Source: JAVJST01 sp965229715 (GTDB lineage Bacteria > Pseudomonadota > Alphaproteobacteria > Rhodospirillales > Casp-alpha2). Taken from it: a DNA stretch of 64,000 nt. Numbering within the stretch: position 1 is the first letter of the stretch; each line of letters opens with the position of its first letter. The stretch covers positions 1,240,001-1,304,000 of the forward strand of contig CBDDJL010000002.1 in assembly GCA_965229715.1 (NCBI GenBank), written 5' to 3'. Made by a program: the position numbers and the translations under genes. The notes beneath the pieces are model-generated. The model was not told the DNA's origin, ran no database searches, and saw nothing but the letters and a program-made list of their open reading frames with translations. Shown in pieces: positions 41,587-50,637 of the stretch.

Positions 41587-42840
41587 CTAGCCTTTATCCA
41601 CGTGAAGTATGTCGCGGAACAAGTCTTGCCAGTCGCCATCTTCATGCTTCGAAATTGCTTCATTTATGGCATCCCAATCGGTTGACAAAACCATGCATGC
41701 CGCACCGTCGTCATCCGGTTGAGATTTGTCATAAATTCTACGGCACATCTCCTGGTGGTCGCCTTTCTTGAACGCTAACTGGGTCAATCGTTCGTACTGT
41801 TCAGCGTTTAGTTTGAGCACCTTTTGGAGACCACTTTGGGGTGGACCGAAGGGTTCAATATTTACGGTGAATCCCTTGAAGTCGAGGTCCAGTTCTCCAT
41901 CCGACCGTGTTGAAACCATCGTTTCGAGGATGGCTACTGGAGTCATAGTTCGTCTGATGTACGTCGATGGTGAGCCCAGTGTGATGGAACCGTCGAACAT
42001 TTCATGGGGAAACTGCCAAAGGAGCGATCTCCACACCAAATGACCCAAGACATCAACGATCGCTTCATGTGGTTCGGGAAGGCTAACCTCGATTTCCTTT
42101 AGCGTCCTTCCATGCATCAAGCTGTTTCTAGCTTTTTCGAGTAGGCTTATGGTCGAGTCATCGCAGTTCTTATCGACCGTTTTTAGAAGAGTTCGGATTG
42201 CTTGTTTTGCATAGGCCCTGTGAACTGGGTGGGTTTGGCATGACTCGCAATACAACGGCGTGTCGCACTTCGGGCATCTGTCCGGGACTTTTTCACTCGA
42301 CTTCTGGAACTCGGCAACGATTTCTAAAGCGAACCAAAAGTACATGAACTGGTCGTCGGGAACCGTTTCAACTATTCCAAGTCGGTACCATCGCATTGCA
42401 CGCCGCACTGCAGGCGGTAATTCGACCTTCAACAACCGTTCTATAGCTGTCGTAATATTCTCGTCAAAGAAGGGTTGAGGGTCTTCATATTCTATTGTGT
42501 CACCCCACAGGTGTACGGTCGTCATAGCGTTGGCCGCGCCTCCTTCAACATCGACAATACTCTTAGTGGCATGCAGTTTGATCGAGGTGCCGGTAGTAAA
42601 CGCCAACATGTTTAGGCAGTCGGCCAAGTGTTCGATAGCGACATCCTTCGCGTCATCCAAAGACGGCGCATCAAAGTAGATATGCAGCGATAGAAGAAAA
42701 GGAACAGTGTATTCAGTTCGCGGGATGTTCCTGATGCGAGCTCTATAATCGCCATGTGGGTGATCTATTCGCAACACGCGGCCGTCTTCGACAACAGAAC
42801 ACTCTGATCGAATTCTGAAACTGGCAGCAGTCTCCATCAA
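41587..42840 (-). CDS. HEPN-domain protein with zinc knuckle (island cargo)
   Basis: A 417-residue protein, the only gene of the tRNA-Phe island. The C-terminal half has the HEPN signature Arg238-Asn239-x3-His243 (KARNSLMHGR), preceded by a helix FMYFWFALEIVAEF and a four-cysteine zinc knuckle inserted before the RNxxxH helix (Cys189, Cys192, Cys198, Cys201: CPKCDTPLYCESC). HEPN proteins with RNxxxH are often ribonucleases of toxin or defence systems. The layout resembles ApeA-type HEPN proteins; I also faintly recall similar proteins carrying the name MauJ, unverified. No antitoxin gene is adjacent. Codon use is AT-richer than in the neighbours, supporting transfer. Confidence 0.75.
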   Translation of the reverse strand: MMETAASFRIRSECSVVEDGRVLRIDHPHGDYRARIRNIPRTEYTVPFLLSLHIYFDAPSLDDAKDVAIEHLADCLNMLAFTTGTSIKLHATKSIVDVEGGAANAMTTVHLWGDTIEYEDPQPFFDENITTAIERLLKVELPPAVRRAMRWYRLGIVETVPDDQFMYFWFALEIVAEFQKSSEKVPDRCPKCDTPLYCESCQTHPVHRAYAKQAIRTLLKTVDKNCDDSTISLLEKARNSLMHGRTLKEIEVSLPEPHEAIVDVLGHLVWRSLLWQFPHEMFDGSITLGSPSTYIRRTMTPVAILETMVSTRSDGELDLDFKGFTVNIEPFGPPQSGLQKVLKLNAEQYERLTQLAFKKGDHQEMCRRIYDKSQPDDDGAACMVLSTDWDAINEAISKHEDGDWQDLFRDILHVDKG

Positions 42841-43077
42841 ACCTCCGCGAATCTAACCCGAAACATTGTGAGCAACAGTCACTGAGATGATACCTGTCCC
42901 AAGGCGGTGCAGCTACGAACTAGTCGGCGAAAGTGGCTGCACAATTGGAACCTGTGTCGTAATGCCCAACAAGAGAACGCAATTGGCTTCGTCTTCGTTT
43001 TTCGTAACCCGTTGGGATTTGACGGAAAAGTGATGAGATTTCTTTTCAGTTATTGATCCTGTTAAGTTTGTAAGCCG
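42841..43077. other. Intergenic part of the tRNA-Phe island
   Basis: About 240 AT-rich bases upstream of the HEPN gene with no convincing ORF. It should contain the HEPN promoter and ends at the second copy of the tRNA-Phe tail. Nothing else was recognised. Confidence 0.5.
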
Positions 43078-43092
43078 TGTCCCTAGGCACCA
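43078..43092 (+). repeat. attR-like direct repeat
   Basis: TGTCCCTAGGCACCA differs from the tRNA-Phe end (41441-41455) by one base in 15. It lies 65 bases before the start of the triple-RidA gene and would mark the right end of the island. Confidence 0.6.
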
Positions 43093-43157
43093 TCTTTCCT
43101 CTCCAAAAATCGTCGACAGCCGCTAGACTGTTTTTTTCGCTTTCAGCGGGAGGGGCC

Positions 43158-44396
43158 ATGCTGCCGCGCACCTACATCACGCCGGACGATCATTGGGCGA
43201 AGAGCCTCGGCGTGCCGATGAGGCAGGCGGTGCGCTGCGGCGATCTCCTCGTCGTTTCGGGCCAGGTCGCCATCGGCGCAGAGGGGTCCGTTGAGGCGCC
43301 GGACGATCTGATCGGCCAGACCCGCGCGGTCATGGCGTCGATCCGCGCTATTCTCGCGGATGCCGGTCTGGCGGCGGGCGATCTGGTGCAGCTCCGGGGA
43401 TTTTACGTGCCCGAGGGCGGTACCAGCGAACTGGCCGTCGAGGCCGAGATCGCCGCCGCGCTGGAGCCCCTCAACGGGCCCGGTCCGGCGCTGACGCTGG
43501 CGCCCGTGCCGGTGTTGCGGCCGGCGGGGGTCGTCGTCGAAATCGAGGCCATCGCCATGCGCGGCCAAAACGGCGCGGCGCTGTCGCGCACCGCCGCGTG
43601 GGATGCAACGTGGCCCGGCCCGTGCCGGCCGTTCAGCCACGCGCTCCGCGTCGGCTCGATGATCTTCACCAGCGGCGTCACCGCCGAGACCCACGACGGC
43701 GTTCCGGCGGCGGGCGACATCGCCGAACAATCGCACGTCATGATGCGCCGGCTCGGCGGATTGCTGGCGCAACTCGGCGCCGATTACGGCGACGTGGTGA
43801 AATCGAACGTGTTCAACGCCGACGGCGGCAACGCCCGGGATTGGGCGGAGTCCGCGCTCAACCGCGCGGGCTACTACGCCGAGCCCGGCCCGGCGGCGAC
43901 CGGCATTTCCGTCACCTCGCTGTTGCCCGCGGGCGTGATGACCAAGAAGGACGTGGTCGCCATGCGCCGGCCGAACGGCGAGCGCATGGTCCGCCGCCAC
44001 GTCTGGCCGGACGGGCATTGGGACTGGACCGTGCACATGCCCTACCGGCACGGGCTTCAGGCCGGCGATCTGGTGTTTCTCGGCGGTCAGGTGCCGCTCA
44101 ACCCCGACGCCAGCGTGGCCCACGCCGGCGACATCGCGCGCCAGACCGAGATGTCGATGGAATACATCCGCCGCATCCTCGCCGACCTCGGCATGGATTT
44201 CGCCAACGTGCTGCGGCTCAACGCGTTCTTCGCGACGGGCGGTGCGGCGGCGGTCGACGAGGATGCGTATCGCAAGAACCTGGAGGCACGTTTCGCCCAT
44301 TTCTCGGCGCCCGGCCCGGCGAGCACGGCGATCCCGGTGCCGTACCTCGCCTACGAAACCATGGACATCGAGATCGACGTCATCGCGATGGCGTGA
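43158..44396 (+). CDS. Protein with three tandem RidA-like domains
   Basis: A 412-residue protein composed of three RidA/YjgF folds at about 1-135, 145-275 and 285-412. Each opens with a strand-loop reading (L/M)(L/I)(V/F)(V/T/L)(S/G)G(Q/V) (LLVVSGQVAIG, MIFTSGVTAETH, LVFLGGQVPLN) and closes with an EIxAIAM-like strand. The key arginine of imine deaminases is missing from all three (PALTLAPV, PAATGISV, PASTAIPV). RidA normally forms trimers, so this may be a single-chain pseudo-trimer of unknown function. GGGAGG precedes ATG 43158; an upstream in-frame GTG at 43077 falls in the att repeat and is rejected. Confidence 0.85.
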   Translation: MLPRTYITPDDHWAKSLGVPMRQAVRCGDLLVVSGQVAIGAEGSVEAPDDLIGQTRAVMASIRAILADAGLAAGDLVQLRGFYVPEGGTSELAVEAEIAAALEPLNGPGPALTLAPVPVLRPAGVVVEIEAIAMRGQNGAALSRTAAWDATWPGPCRPFSHALRVGSMIFTSGVTAETHDGVPAAGDIAEQSHVMMRRLGGLLAQLGADYGDVVKSNVFNADGGNARDWAESALNRAGYYAEPGPAATGISVTSLLPAGVMTKKDVVAMRRPNGERMVRRHVWPDGHWDWTVHMPYRHGLQAGDLVFLGGQVPLNPDASVAHAGDIARQTEMSMEYIRRILADLGMDFANVLRLNAFFATGGAAAVDEDAYRKNLEARFAHFSAPGPASTAIPVPYLAYETMDIEIDVIAMA

Positions 44397-44403
44397 CGCC
44401 CGT

Positions 44404-47400
44404 CTAGTCCGACACCTCCGCCAGCAGCGAGGCGTTGCCGCCGGCCGCCGTGGTGTCGATGCAAAGCGAGCGCTCCGAGACCAGGCCGCAGACATCGTCC
44501 GGCGAGGTCAGCAACGGCACGATCGGGCCGCTGCGTTCGGCCAAGGCAACGCGGATCGGCCGCAGCGCATCGGCGTCGCCCTCGGCGAGCACGGCGTCGA
44601 TGCGGTCGAGGGCCGAGAGCGTGTCGGGCGCAATATCGCCGAGCGCGTCGTTGCCGTAGGCCTTGGCGGCCTCGAGCTGGCGCGTGCGGGCGTCCTCGCC
44701 GTTGCCGCCGTTGAGCGCGCCGAGGCAGACGACGCGGCCGCGCGGCTTGATCTTGTAGCGGTTGCTCTCGCCGGTCGGACCCGGCAGGTCGGTTTCTTCA
44801 AGCGCGACGGACGCGGTCGGCGCGGGCTTGCGGAAGCGGCGGATGTAGAGCGGCCCGCCGGCTTTCGGTCCTGTGCCCGATAGTCCCTCGCCGCCGAACG
44901 GCTGGGAGTTGACGATGGCGCCGATCTGGTTGCGGTTGACGTAGATGTTGCCGACATGCGCCGCGCCGACGATGTCCTGCACGCGTTCGTCGACCCGGGT
45001 ATGGATGCCGAGCGTCAGGCCGAAATTGCGGGCGTTGATGTCGGCGACGACCTTGCCGATGTCCTCGGCCTCGAACGTGGCGACGTGCAGCACCGGCCCG
45101 AACATCTCGCGCTCCATGGCGCCGATGCCGTCGACCCGGACGATCGCCGGGGCGACATAATGGCCGCGCGCCAGGTTCTTCGGCATCGGCAGACGGGCGA
45201 TCAGGTTGCCGGCCTTTTCCTGCGCGTCGACGTAGTCGGTCAGGCCGTCGTAGGCATCGCTGTCGATGACCGGGCCGAGATCGCTGGAGAGCTGCCACGG
45301 ATCGCCCATGCGGAGCGCGTTCATGGCGCCCTTGAGCATGCGGAGCGTGCGCTCCTCGACGTCCTTCTGGATGTAGAAAATGCGCGTCGCCGAGCAGCGC
45401 TGGCCGGCGCTCTGAAAGGCCGAAATCACGACATCGCGGACGCCCTGTTCGGCGAGCGCCGTGGAATCGAGGATCATGGCGTTGAGTCCGCCGGTTTCGG
45501 CGATCAGCGGCGCCGCCGGATCGGCGTTTTTGGCCATGGTCCGGTCGATCGCCTTGGCCGTGTCGGTCGAGCCGGTGAAGCAGACCCCGGCGAGGCGCGG
45601 ATCGGATACCAGCGGCTGGCCGACGCCGGGACCGTCGCCCGGCACCAGCTGGATGACGCCCCGCGGCACGCCGGCCCCGATCATCAGTTCGACGGCGCGG
45701 GCCGCGATCAGGCAGGTCTGTTCGGCCGGCTTGGCGATGACCGCGTTGCCGGTCGCCAGCGCCGCGGCGATCGGGCCGGTGAAGATCGCGAGCGGGAAGT
45801 TCCACGGCGAAATGCAGGCGAAGACGCCGCGCGCCTCGCCCGGCTGCTCGGCCTCGACGCGTTCCGCCTCGTTGGCGTAGAAGCGCAGGAAGTCGACCGC
45901 CTCGCGCACCTCGGCGATGCCGTCGAGCACCGTCTTGCCGGCTTCGCGCGTGGCCAGCGCCATGATCTCCGGCGCGTTGTCCTCATAGGCGTCGGCGATG
46001 CGCCGCACGATCTCGGCGCGCTCGGCGACCGGACGCGCGGCCCATGCCTTCTGCGCCTCGATGCCGGCGGCGTAGGCGGCATCGACATCCGCCGCCGTCG
46101 CGTCCCGGACCGTGCCGACGAGATCGTCGGTATCGGCGGGGTTGCGCACTTCGCGGGTCTCGCCGCCGCCCTCGGCACCGCCCGCGAGAATCGGCCCGGC
46201 GTGCCAGCGATGCTCGCGGAACGTGCCGCGCGCCTTGTCGAGCGCTTCGACCGTCACCGGATCGGTGATGTCCCATCCCTTCGAGTTGCGCCGCTCCGGA
46301 CCGAACAGCTCTGCCGGCTTGGCGATCCGGGGATGCGCGATGGCGTCGCCGAGGTCCTCGACCGCGGCGATCGGATCCGCGGCGATCTCGTCGGGCGATA
46401 CGCTCTCGTCGACGATCTGGTTGACGAACGAACTGTTGGCGCCGTTCTCCAGCAGGCGGCGGACGAGATAGGCCAGCAGGTCTTCGTGCGCGCCGACCGG
46501 GGCATAAATGCGGCAGTGCGTCCCGTGGCGGTCCATGACCGATTGATGCAGCGATTCGCCCATGCCGTGGAGGCGCTGAAACTCGAAGGCCGACGTATCG
46601 GCGCCCATGGCCATGACGGCGGAGACCGTGTGGGCGTTGTGGGTCGCGAACTGCGGGTAGATGCGGTCGGTCATGCCGAGCAGCTTTCGCGCGCAGGCGA
46701 TGTAGGATACGTCCGTGTTGATCTTGCGGGTGAACACCGGAAAGCCGTCGAGGCCGAGCACCTGGGCGCGCTTGATCTCGGTATCCCAGTAGGCGCCCTT
46801 GACCAGCCTCACCATGATCTTGCGGTCGAGCCGTTCGGCGAGTTCGTAGAGCCAGTCGATGACGTACGCGGCCCGCTTGCCGTAGGCCTGGACGACGACG
46901 CCGAACCCGTCCCAATCGGCGAGCGCCGGGTTGGCCAGCGCGCCCTCGATGATGTCGAGCGACAGGTCGAGGCGGTCGGCTTCTTCGGCGTCGATGTTGA
47001 GCCCCATGTTGGCGCTTTTCGCAAGCGTCAGCAGCGCGCTCAGCCGCGCCGCGATTTCCGGGACCGCACGGTCGCGCTGGCCGTATTCGTAGCGCGGATG
47101 CAGGGCCGAGAGCTTGACCGAGATGCCCGGATTGAGACGGATGTCGTCGTGCTTGCAGGCCTTGGCGATGCCGCCGATGGCGTTGGCGTAGGCGAGGTGA
47201 TAGCGCTGCGCGTCCTGTTCGGTTCGCGCCGCTTCGCCGAGCATGTCGTAGGAGTAGGTATAGCCGCGCTTTTCCATCTGCGCGGCCCGCTTCATGGCGG
47301 ACTCGATGGTCTGGCCGAGCACGAACTGCTGGCCCATTTCGCGCATGGCATGGGAGACGGCGGTGCGCACCACCGGTTCGCCGAGGCGGCGGACGAGGTC

Positions 47401-47835
47401 GTGCAGCGTCGCGCCGATGCCGGGCGTTTCGTCCTCCTTCAGCACCGAGCCCGTCAGCATCAGCGCCCAGGTCGATGCATTGACCAGCGAGGAACTGGAG
47501 TGGCCGAGATGCTTGCCCCAGTCCGCCGGTGCGATCTTGTCCTGGATCAACGCATCGATGGTTTCCGCATCCGGTACCCGGAGCAGCGCCTCCGCCAGGC
47601 ACATCAGCGCCACGCCTTCGGTGGTCGACAGGCCGTACTCCCCGAGGAACTGCTCCATCAGGCCGGGTTCGCTGTTGTCGCGGATCGCCTGGACCAGCGT
47701 CGCCGCTTCGGCCGAAATCGCGGCGCGATCTTCGGCGTTCAGATTGGCGAGACCGATCAGCCGGCGAACGGCGTCGGCTTCGTTCTCGAGGTTGGCGGCG
47801 CGGATCTGGGCGCGGATGGCGTCGGATGCGGTCAT
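44404..47835 (-). CDS. putA: Bifunctional proline dehydrogenase / L-glutamate gamma-semialdehyde dehydrogenase
   Basis: A 1143-residue PutA. The N-terminal FAD proline dehydrogenase barrel (about 130-480; IMVRLVKGAYWDTEIKRAQ and VYAPVGAHEDLLAYLVRRLLENG) is followed by the aldehyde dehydrogenase (about 540-1010; ACISPWNFPLAIFTGPIAAAL, SAGQRCSATRIFYIQ with the catalytic cysteine) and a C-terminal flap. It oxidises proline to glutamate at the membrane. It lacks the N-terminal ribbon-helix-helix DNA-binding domain of E. coli PutA, so it is not a self-repressor; the divergent Lrp-type gene likely regulates it. The start at 47835 has GAGGGA 8 bases upstream. Confidence 0.96.
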   Translation of the reverse strand: MTASDAIRAQIRAANLENEADAVRRLIGLANLNAEDRAAISAEAATLVQAIRDNSEPGLMEQFLGEYGLSTTEGVALMCLAEALLRVPDAETIDALIQDKIAPADWGKHLGHSSSSLVNASTWALMLTGSVLKEDETPGIGATLHDLVRRLGEPVVRTAVSHAMREMGQQFVLGQTIESAMKRAAQMEKRGYTYSYDMLGEAARTEQDAQRYHLAYANAIGGIAKACKHDDIRLNPGISVKLSALHPRYEYGQRDRAVPEIAARLSALLTLAKSANMGLNIDAEEADRLDLSLDIIEGALANPALADWDGFGVVVQAYGKRAAYVIDWLYELAERLDRKIMVRLVKGAYWDTEIKRAQVLGLDGFPVFTRKINTDVSYIACARKLLGMTDRIYPQFATHNAHTVSAVMAMGADTSAFEFQRLHGMGESLHQSVMDRHGTHCRIYAPVGAHEDLLAYLVRRLLENGANSSFVNQIVDESVSPDEIAADPIAAVEDLGDAIAHPRIAKPAELFGPERRNSKGWDITDPVTVEALDKARGTFREHRWHAGPILAGGAEGGGETREVRNPADTDDLVGTVRDATAADVDAAYAAGIEAQKAWAARPVAERAEIVRRIADAYEDNAPEIMALATREAGKTVLDGIAEVREAVDFLRFYANEAERVEAEQPGEARGVFACISPWNFPLAIFTGPIAAALATGNAVIAKPAEQTCLIAARAVELMIGAGVPRGVIQLVPGDGPGVGQPLVSDPRLAGVCFTGSTDTAKAIDRTMAKNADPAAPLIAETGGLNAMILDSTALAEQGVRDVVISAFQSAGQRCSATRIFYIQKDVEERTLRMLKGAMNALRMGDPWQLSSDLGPVIDSDAYDGLTDYVDAQEKAGNLIARLPMPKNLARGHYVAPAIVRVDGIGAMEREMFGPVLHVATFEAEDIGKVVADINARNFGLTLGIHTRVDERVQDIVGAAHVGNIYVNRNQIGAIVNSQPFGGEGLSGTGPKAGGPLYIRRFRKPAPTASVALEETDLPGPTGESNRYKIKPRGRVVCLGALNGGNGEDARTRQLEAAKAYGNDALGDIAPDTLSALDRIDAVLAEGDADALRPIRVALAERSGPIVPLLTSPDDVCGLVSERSLCIDTTAAGGNASLLAEVSD

Positions 47836-47907
47836 GGCAATTCCCTCATGCTGCTTTCCGTCATTATGCGATAACACGCATAGGCGAGTTGCCTTTTTTC
47901 GATCCCT

Positions 47908-47928
47908 ATTTAGTTTATTTCACTAAAT
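47908..47928. promoter_or_regulatory. Inverted repeat, candidate PutR operator 1
   Basis: atttagt (47908-47914) and actaaat (47922-47928) form a perfect 7-7-7 palindrome in the AT-rich divergent putA/lrp promoter. Its position suits an Lrp-type operator. Confidence 0.5.
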
Positions 47929-47950
47929 TTTACCGTGATTTTGGGTAAAA
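47928..47950. promoter_or_regulatory. Inverted repeat, candidate PutR operator 2
   Basis: ttttacc (47928-47934) and ggtaaaa (47944-47950) form a second 7-base inverted repeat with a 9-base spacer, directly beside the first and about 21 bases before the Lrp start. Confidence 0.45.
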
Positions 47951-47970
47951 ACTATGATATTCATCTGTTC

Positions 47971-48435
47971 ATGAGTGAGTTGGACCAGCACGACTGGAAG
48001 CTGCTGAAGGCGTTGCACGAGAACGGCCGGATGACGGTGACGGACCTCGCGGGCCGTGTCGGTCTGTCGAAGACGCCGTGCCAGAACCGCATGCGCCGGT
48101 TGGAGCGCGACGGCTACATTGCCGGTTATACGGCTGTTCTCGATCATGCCAAACTGGGACAGGGGCACGTCGCCTTCGTTCAGGTTCATTTGGCGGACAC
48201 CACGGAGAAGGCGCTTCGCGCCTTTAACGAAGCCGTCCGCGACGTCGCCGCGGTCGAGCAGTGTCATATGATCGCTGGCGGCTTCGACTATTTGCTGAAG
48301 GTGAGAACCGCCGACATCGTCGAATACCGCAAGACCCTCGGCGAGACGATCGCCAACCTGCCGCACGTTTCACACACCTCGACGTTCGTCGCCATGGAGA
48401 GCGTCAAGGAACCGGGCGCTACGCCGAGTTTCTGA
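47971..48435 (+). CDS. putR: Lrp/AsnC family regulator, probable PutR
   Basis: A 154-residue Lrp-type protein: helix-turn-helix (about 8-60; LDQHDWKLLKALHENGRMTVTDLAGRVGLSKTPCQNRMRRLERDGYI) and RAM effector domain (about 68-140; VAFVQVHLADTT, VEQCHMIAGGFDYLLKVRTAD). It is divergent from putA, the usual arrangement of the proline-responsive PutR activator in alphaproteobacteria, so that is the likely role. ATG 47971 is the best start; the open extension upstream of it is in the promoter. Confidence 0.9.
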   Translation: MSELDQHDWKLLKALHENGRMTVTDLAGRVGLSKTPCQNRMRRLERDGYIAGYTAVLDHAKLGQGHVAFVQVHLADTTEKALRAFNEAVRDVAAVEQCHMIAGGFDYLLKVRTADIVEYRKTLGETIANLPHVSHTSTFVAMESVKEPGATPSF

Positions 48436-48480
48436 CACGTTCTTTCGAACACCCCACCCTGTCGCTTCCCGGTGCAGGCT

Positions 48481-49350
48481 CTAAAGGCTCGACACTTCGT
48501 CGATGTATTCCAACAGCGCCAGCAATGTCGGCGAATGCCGCGTGTCGCGAAGGTAGGCCGCATACTCGGTGACGTTGAGCCGCTCACCCGCGACAGGCAG
48601 TTTCTTGAGCCGTGTGTCGTGGCCGATCTCGCCCTCGTTCACGACGCCGACGCCGAGCCCGGCAGAGACCGCTTCGGCGACCGCTTCGCGGCTGCCGATT
48701 TCGAGCACCACGGCCGGCCGCACGCCGCGGTCCGCTAGAATGGCCTCGAAAATGGCGCGGGTGCGCGAGCCTTTTTCCCGCAGCAACAGCGTTTCCTGTC
48801 CGAGCGCGTCGAGCGAAATGCTGCGGCGATGCGCCCAGGGGTGTCCCTGGTGAACGATCAGGACGAGCCGGTCGCGCTGCACCGGCACCACATGCAGGCG
48901 GTTGTCGTCGGCGACATCGGGCAGGAAACCGATATCGATCTGGCGATTGACGATGTCGTTCAGAAGGCTGCGCGAATTGCCGAAGGATATCGACTTTTCG
49001 ACCGTCGGATAGCGCCGCGAGAATCCGGCGAGAAGGGGGATGACGGTAAACGGCGAATCGGCGCCGACCCGGAGGTGTCCGCCCATCAGGCCCTGGGCGG
49101 TCGACAGCAGCCGCTCGGCTTCGTCCTCGACGGCAAAGTACCGCCGCGTGGTCTCAAGCAGCGACTTGCCCAGATCGGTGATTTCGATGCCGCGTCCGCG
49201 GCGGTGAAACAATTGGATGCCATAGGCGTCCTCGAGTGCGCGAACCTGCCCGGAAAGCGTCGGCTGCGACACCCGCAACGCTTCGGCGGCCTTGGTGAAG
49301 CTGCCTTGGAGCGCGACCGCGTGAAACGCCCGCAACTGCGTATGAAGCAT
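48481..49350 (-). CDS. LysR family regulator of aminoethylphosphonate catabolism
   Basis: A 289-residue LysR-type regulator: winged helix at about 1-60 (LRAFHAVALQGSFTKAAEALRVSQPTLSGQVRALEDAYGIQLFHRRGRGIEIT) and a co-inducer domain. It is divergent from phnW and is of the type associated with aminoethylphosphonate genes, so it probably activates phnWAY with AEP as inducer. The 130-base shared promoter is AT-rich. Confidence 0.87.
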   Translation of the reverse strand: MLHTQLRAFHAVALQGSFTKAAEALRVSQPTLSGQVRALEDAYGIQLFHRRGRGIEITDLGKSLLETTRRYFAVEDEAERLLSTAQGLMGGHLRVGADSPFTVIPLLAGFSRRYPTVEKSISFGNSRSLLNDIVNRQIDIGFLPDVADDNRLHVVPVQRDRLVLIVHQGHPWAHRRSISLDALGQETLLLREKGSRTRAIFEAILADRGVRPAVVLEIGSREAVAEAVSAGLGVGVVNEGEIGHDTRLKKLPVAGERLNVTEYAAYLRDTRHSPTLLALLEYIDEVSSL

Positions 49351-49480
49351 TGGTTAAACCTATATGAAATGTCGATATTATGTATTGGATAAATAATTGG
49401 CCGCGGTATAGAGGAAGTCAACAAGGACGCAAGATCAGTGAACGCTACGCCAATGAGCGCAAGCAGAGAGGAACCCCGCG

Positions 49481-50620
49481 ATGGCCAATTCCCCCGCCGC
49501 CACCCCAACCGGTGATCCCTGGCTGCTGACGCCCGGACCGCTGACGACGTCGCCCGCCGTCAAACAGGCCATGCTGCACGATTACGGCTCGCGCGACAGC
49601 CGCTTCATCGAGATGAACCGCCGCGTACGGGACCGCCTCACGGCCATTGTCGGCGGTGAAGGCTACACCACGGTCCCGTTGCAGGGTAGCGGCAGCTTCG
49701 TTGTCGAGGCCATGATCGGCAGTTTCGTGCCGCGCGGCGGCAAGCTGCTGATCATGATCAACGGCGCTTACGGCAAGCGCATCGCACGCATTTGCGACTA
49801 TTACGCCATCGAGACGACCGTTCTCGAGTGTGCCGAGAACGAACCGGCCGATCCGGCCGCCCTCGATGAATTGTTGGCGAACGACAGCGGCGTGACGCAT
49901 GTCGCTGCCGTTCATTGCGAAACGACGACCGGCATTCTGAACCCGATCGCCGAGATTGCCGACGTCGTGGCGCGTCACGGCCGCCGGCTGCTGATCGACG
50001 CGATGAGCGCCTTCGGCGCCATTCCGCTCGATGCCGGGCAGATCGCATTCGATGCGGTTGCGGCGTCCTCCAACAAGTGCCTCGAAGGCGTGCCGGGGAT
50101 GGGTTTCTGCATCGCGCGGGTCGACGCGCTGAAGGAAACCGAGGGCAATGCCCGCTCGCTGGTGCTCGATCTCCACGACCAGTGGCAGTCGATGGAGAAG
50201 AACGGTCAGTGGCGGTTTACGCCGCCGGTTCAGGTGATCGCCGCGTTCGACAAGGCGCTCGATATCTACGAGGAACAGGGCGGCGTCGCAGGCCGCGGCG
50301 GGCGCTACGGCGACAACAGCCGGGCGCTGATCGACGGCATGCGCGGGCTCGGTTTCGAGCCGTTGTTGCCGGACGATCTGCAGGCGCCGATCATCGTGAC
50401 ATTCCTGATGCCGACCGATCCGGCGTTTCAATTCGACGCCTTTTACGACAGCCTGAGCGATAAAGGCTTCGTCATCTATCCCGGAAAACTGACGATTGCC
50501 GATACGTTCCGCATCGGTTGCATCGGCGATCTCGGCACGGCGGAGATCGAGGCCGCCCTCGCCGCCATTCGCACGACCCTGGACGAAATGGGCGTCTGCA
50601 GCGGCGCCGCCGCAGCCTGA
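49481..50620 (+). CDS. phnW: 2-aminoethylphosphonate-pyruvate transaminase
   Basis: A 379-residue fold-type I PLP enzyme that turns 2-aminoethylphosphonate and pyruvate into phosphonoacetaldehyde and alanine. WLLTPGPLTTSPAVKQAMLHDYGSRDSRF is the classic PhnW N-terminus; LPLQGSGSFVVEAM-like (PLQGSGSFVVEAMIG) binds the cofactor phosphate; Lys199 in ASSNKCLEGVPG is the Schiff-base lysine. It begins a phnW-phnA-phnY operon for complete AEP degradation to acetate and phosphate. Confidence 0.96.
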   Translation: MANSPAATPTGDPWLLTPGPLTTSPAVKQAMLHDYGSRDSRFIEMNRRVRDRLTAIVGGEGYTTVPLQGSGSFVVEAMIGSFVPRGGKLLIMINGAYGKRIARICDYYAIETTVLECAENEPADPAALDELLANDSGVTHVAAVHCETTTGILNPIAEIADVVARHGRRLLIDAMSAFGAIPLDAGQIAFDAVAASSNKCLEGVPGMGFCIARVDALKETEGNARSLVLDLHDQWQSMEKNGQWRFTPPVQVIAAFDKALDIYEEQGGVAGRGGRYGDNSRALIDGMRGLGFEPLLPDDLQAPIIVTFLMPTDPAFQFDAFYDSLSDKGFVIYPGKLTIADTFRIGCIGDLGTAEIEAALAAIRTTLDEMGVCSGAAAA

Positions 50621-50637
50621 CGAAGGACCGCACCACA

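Noticed and set aside
43077..43157. In-frame GTG start of the triple-RidA gene within the tRNA-like repeat
   Set aside because: The extra 27 residues show no RidA similarity, and a good ribosome site precedes ATG 43158.
44956..47874. A 972-codon open frame antisense to putA
   Set aside because: It lies wholly inside putA on the other strand, is Arg/Asp/Gly-rich and lacks domains; such shadows arise from the high GC content.
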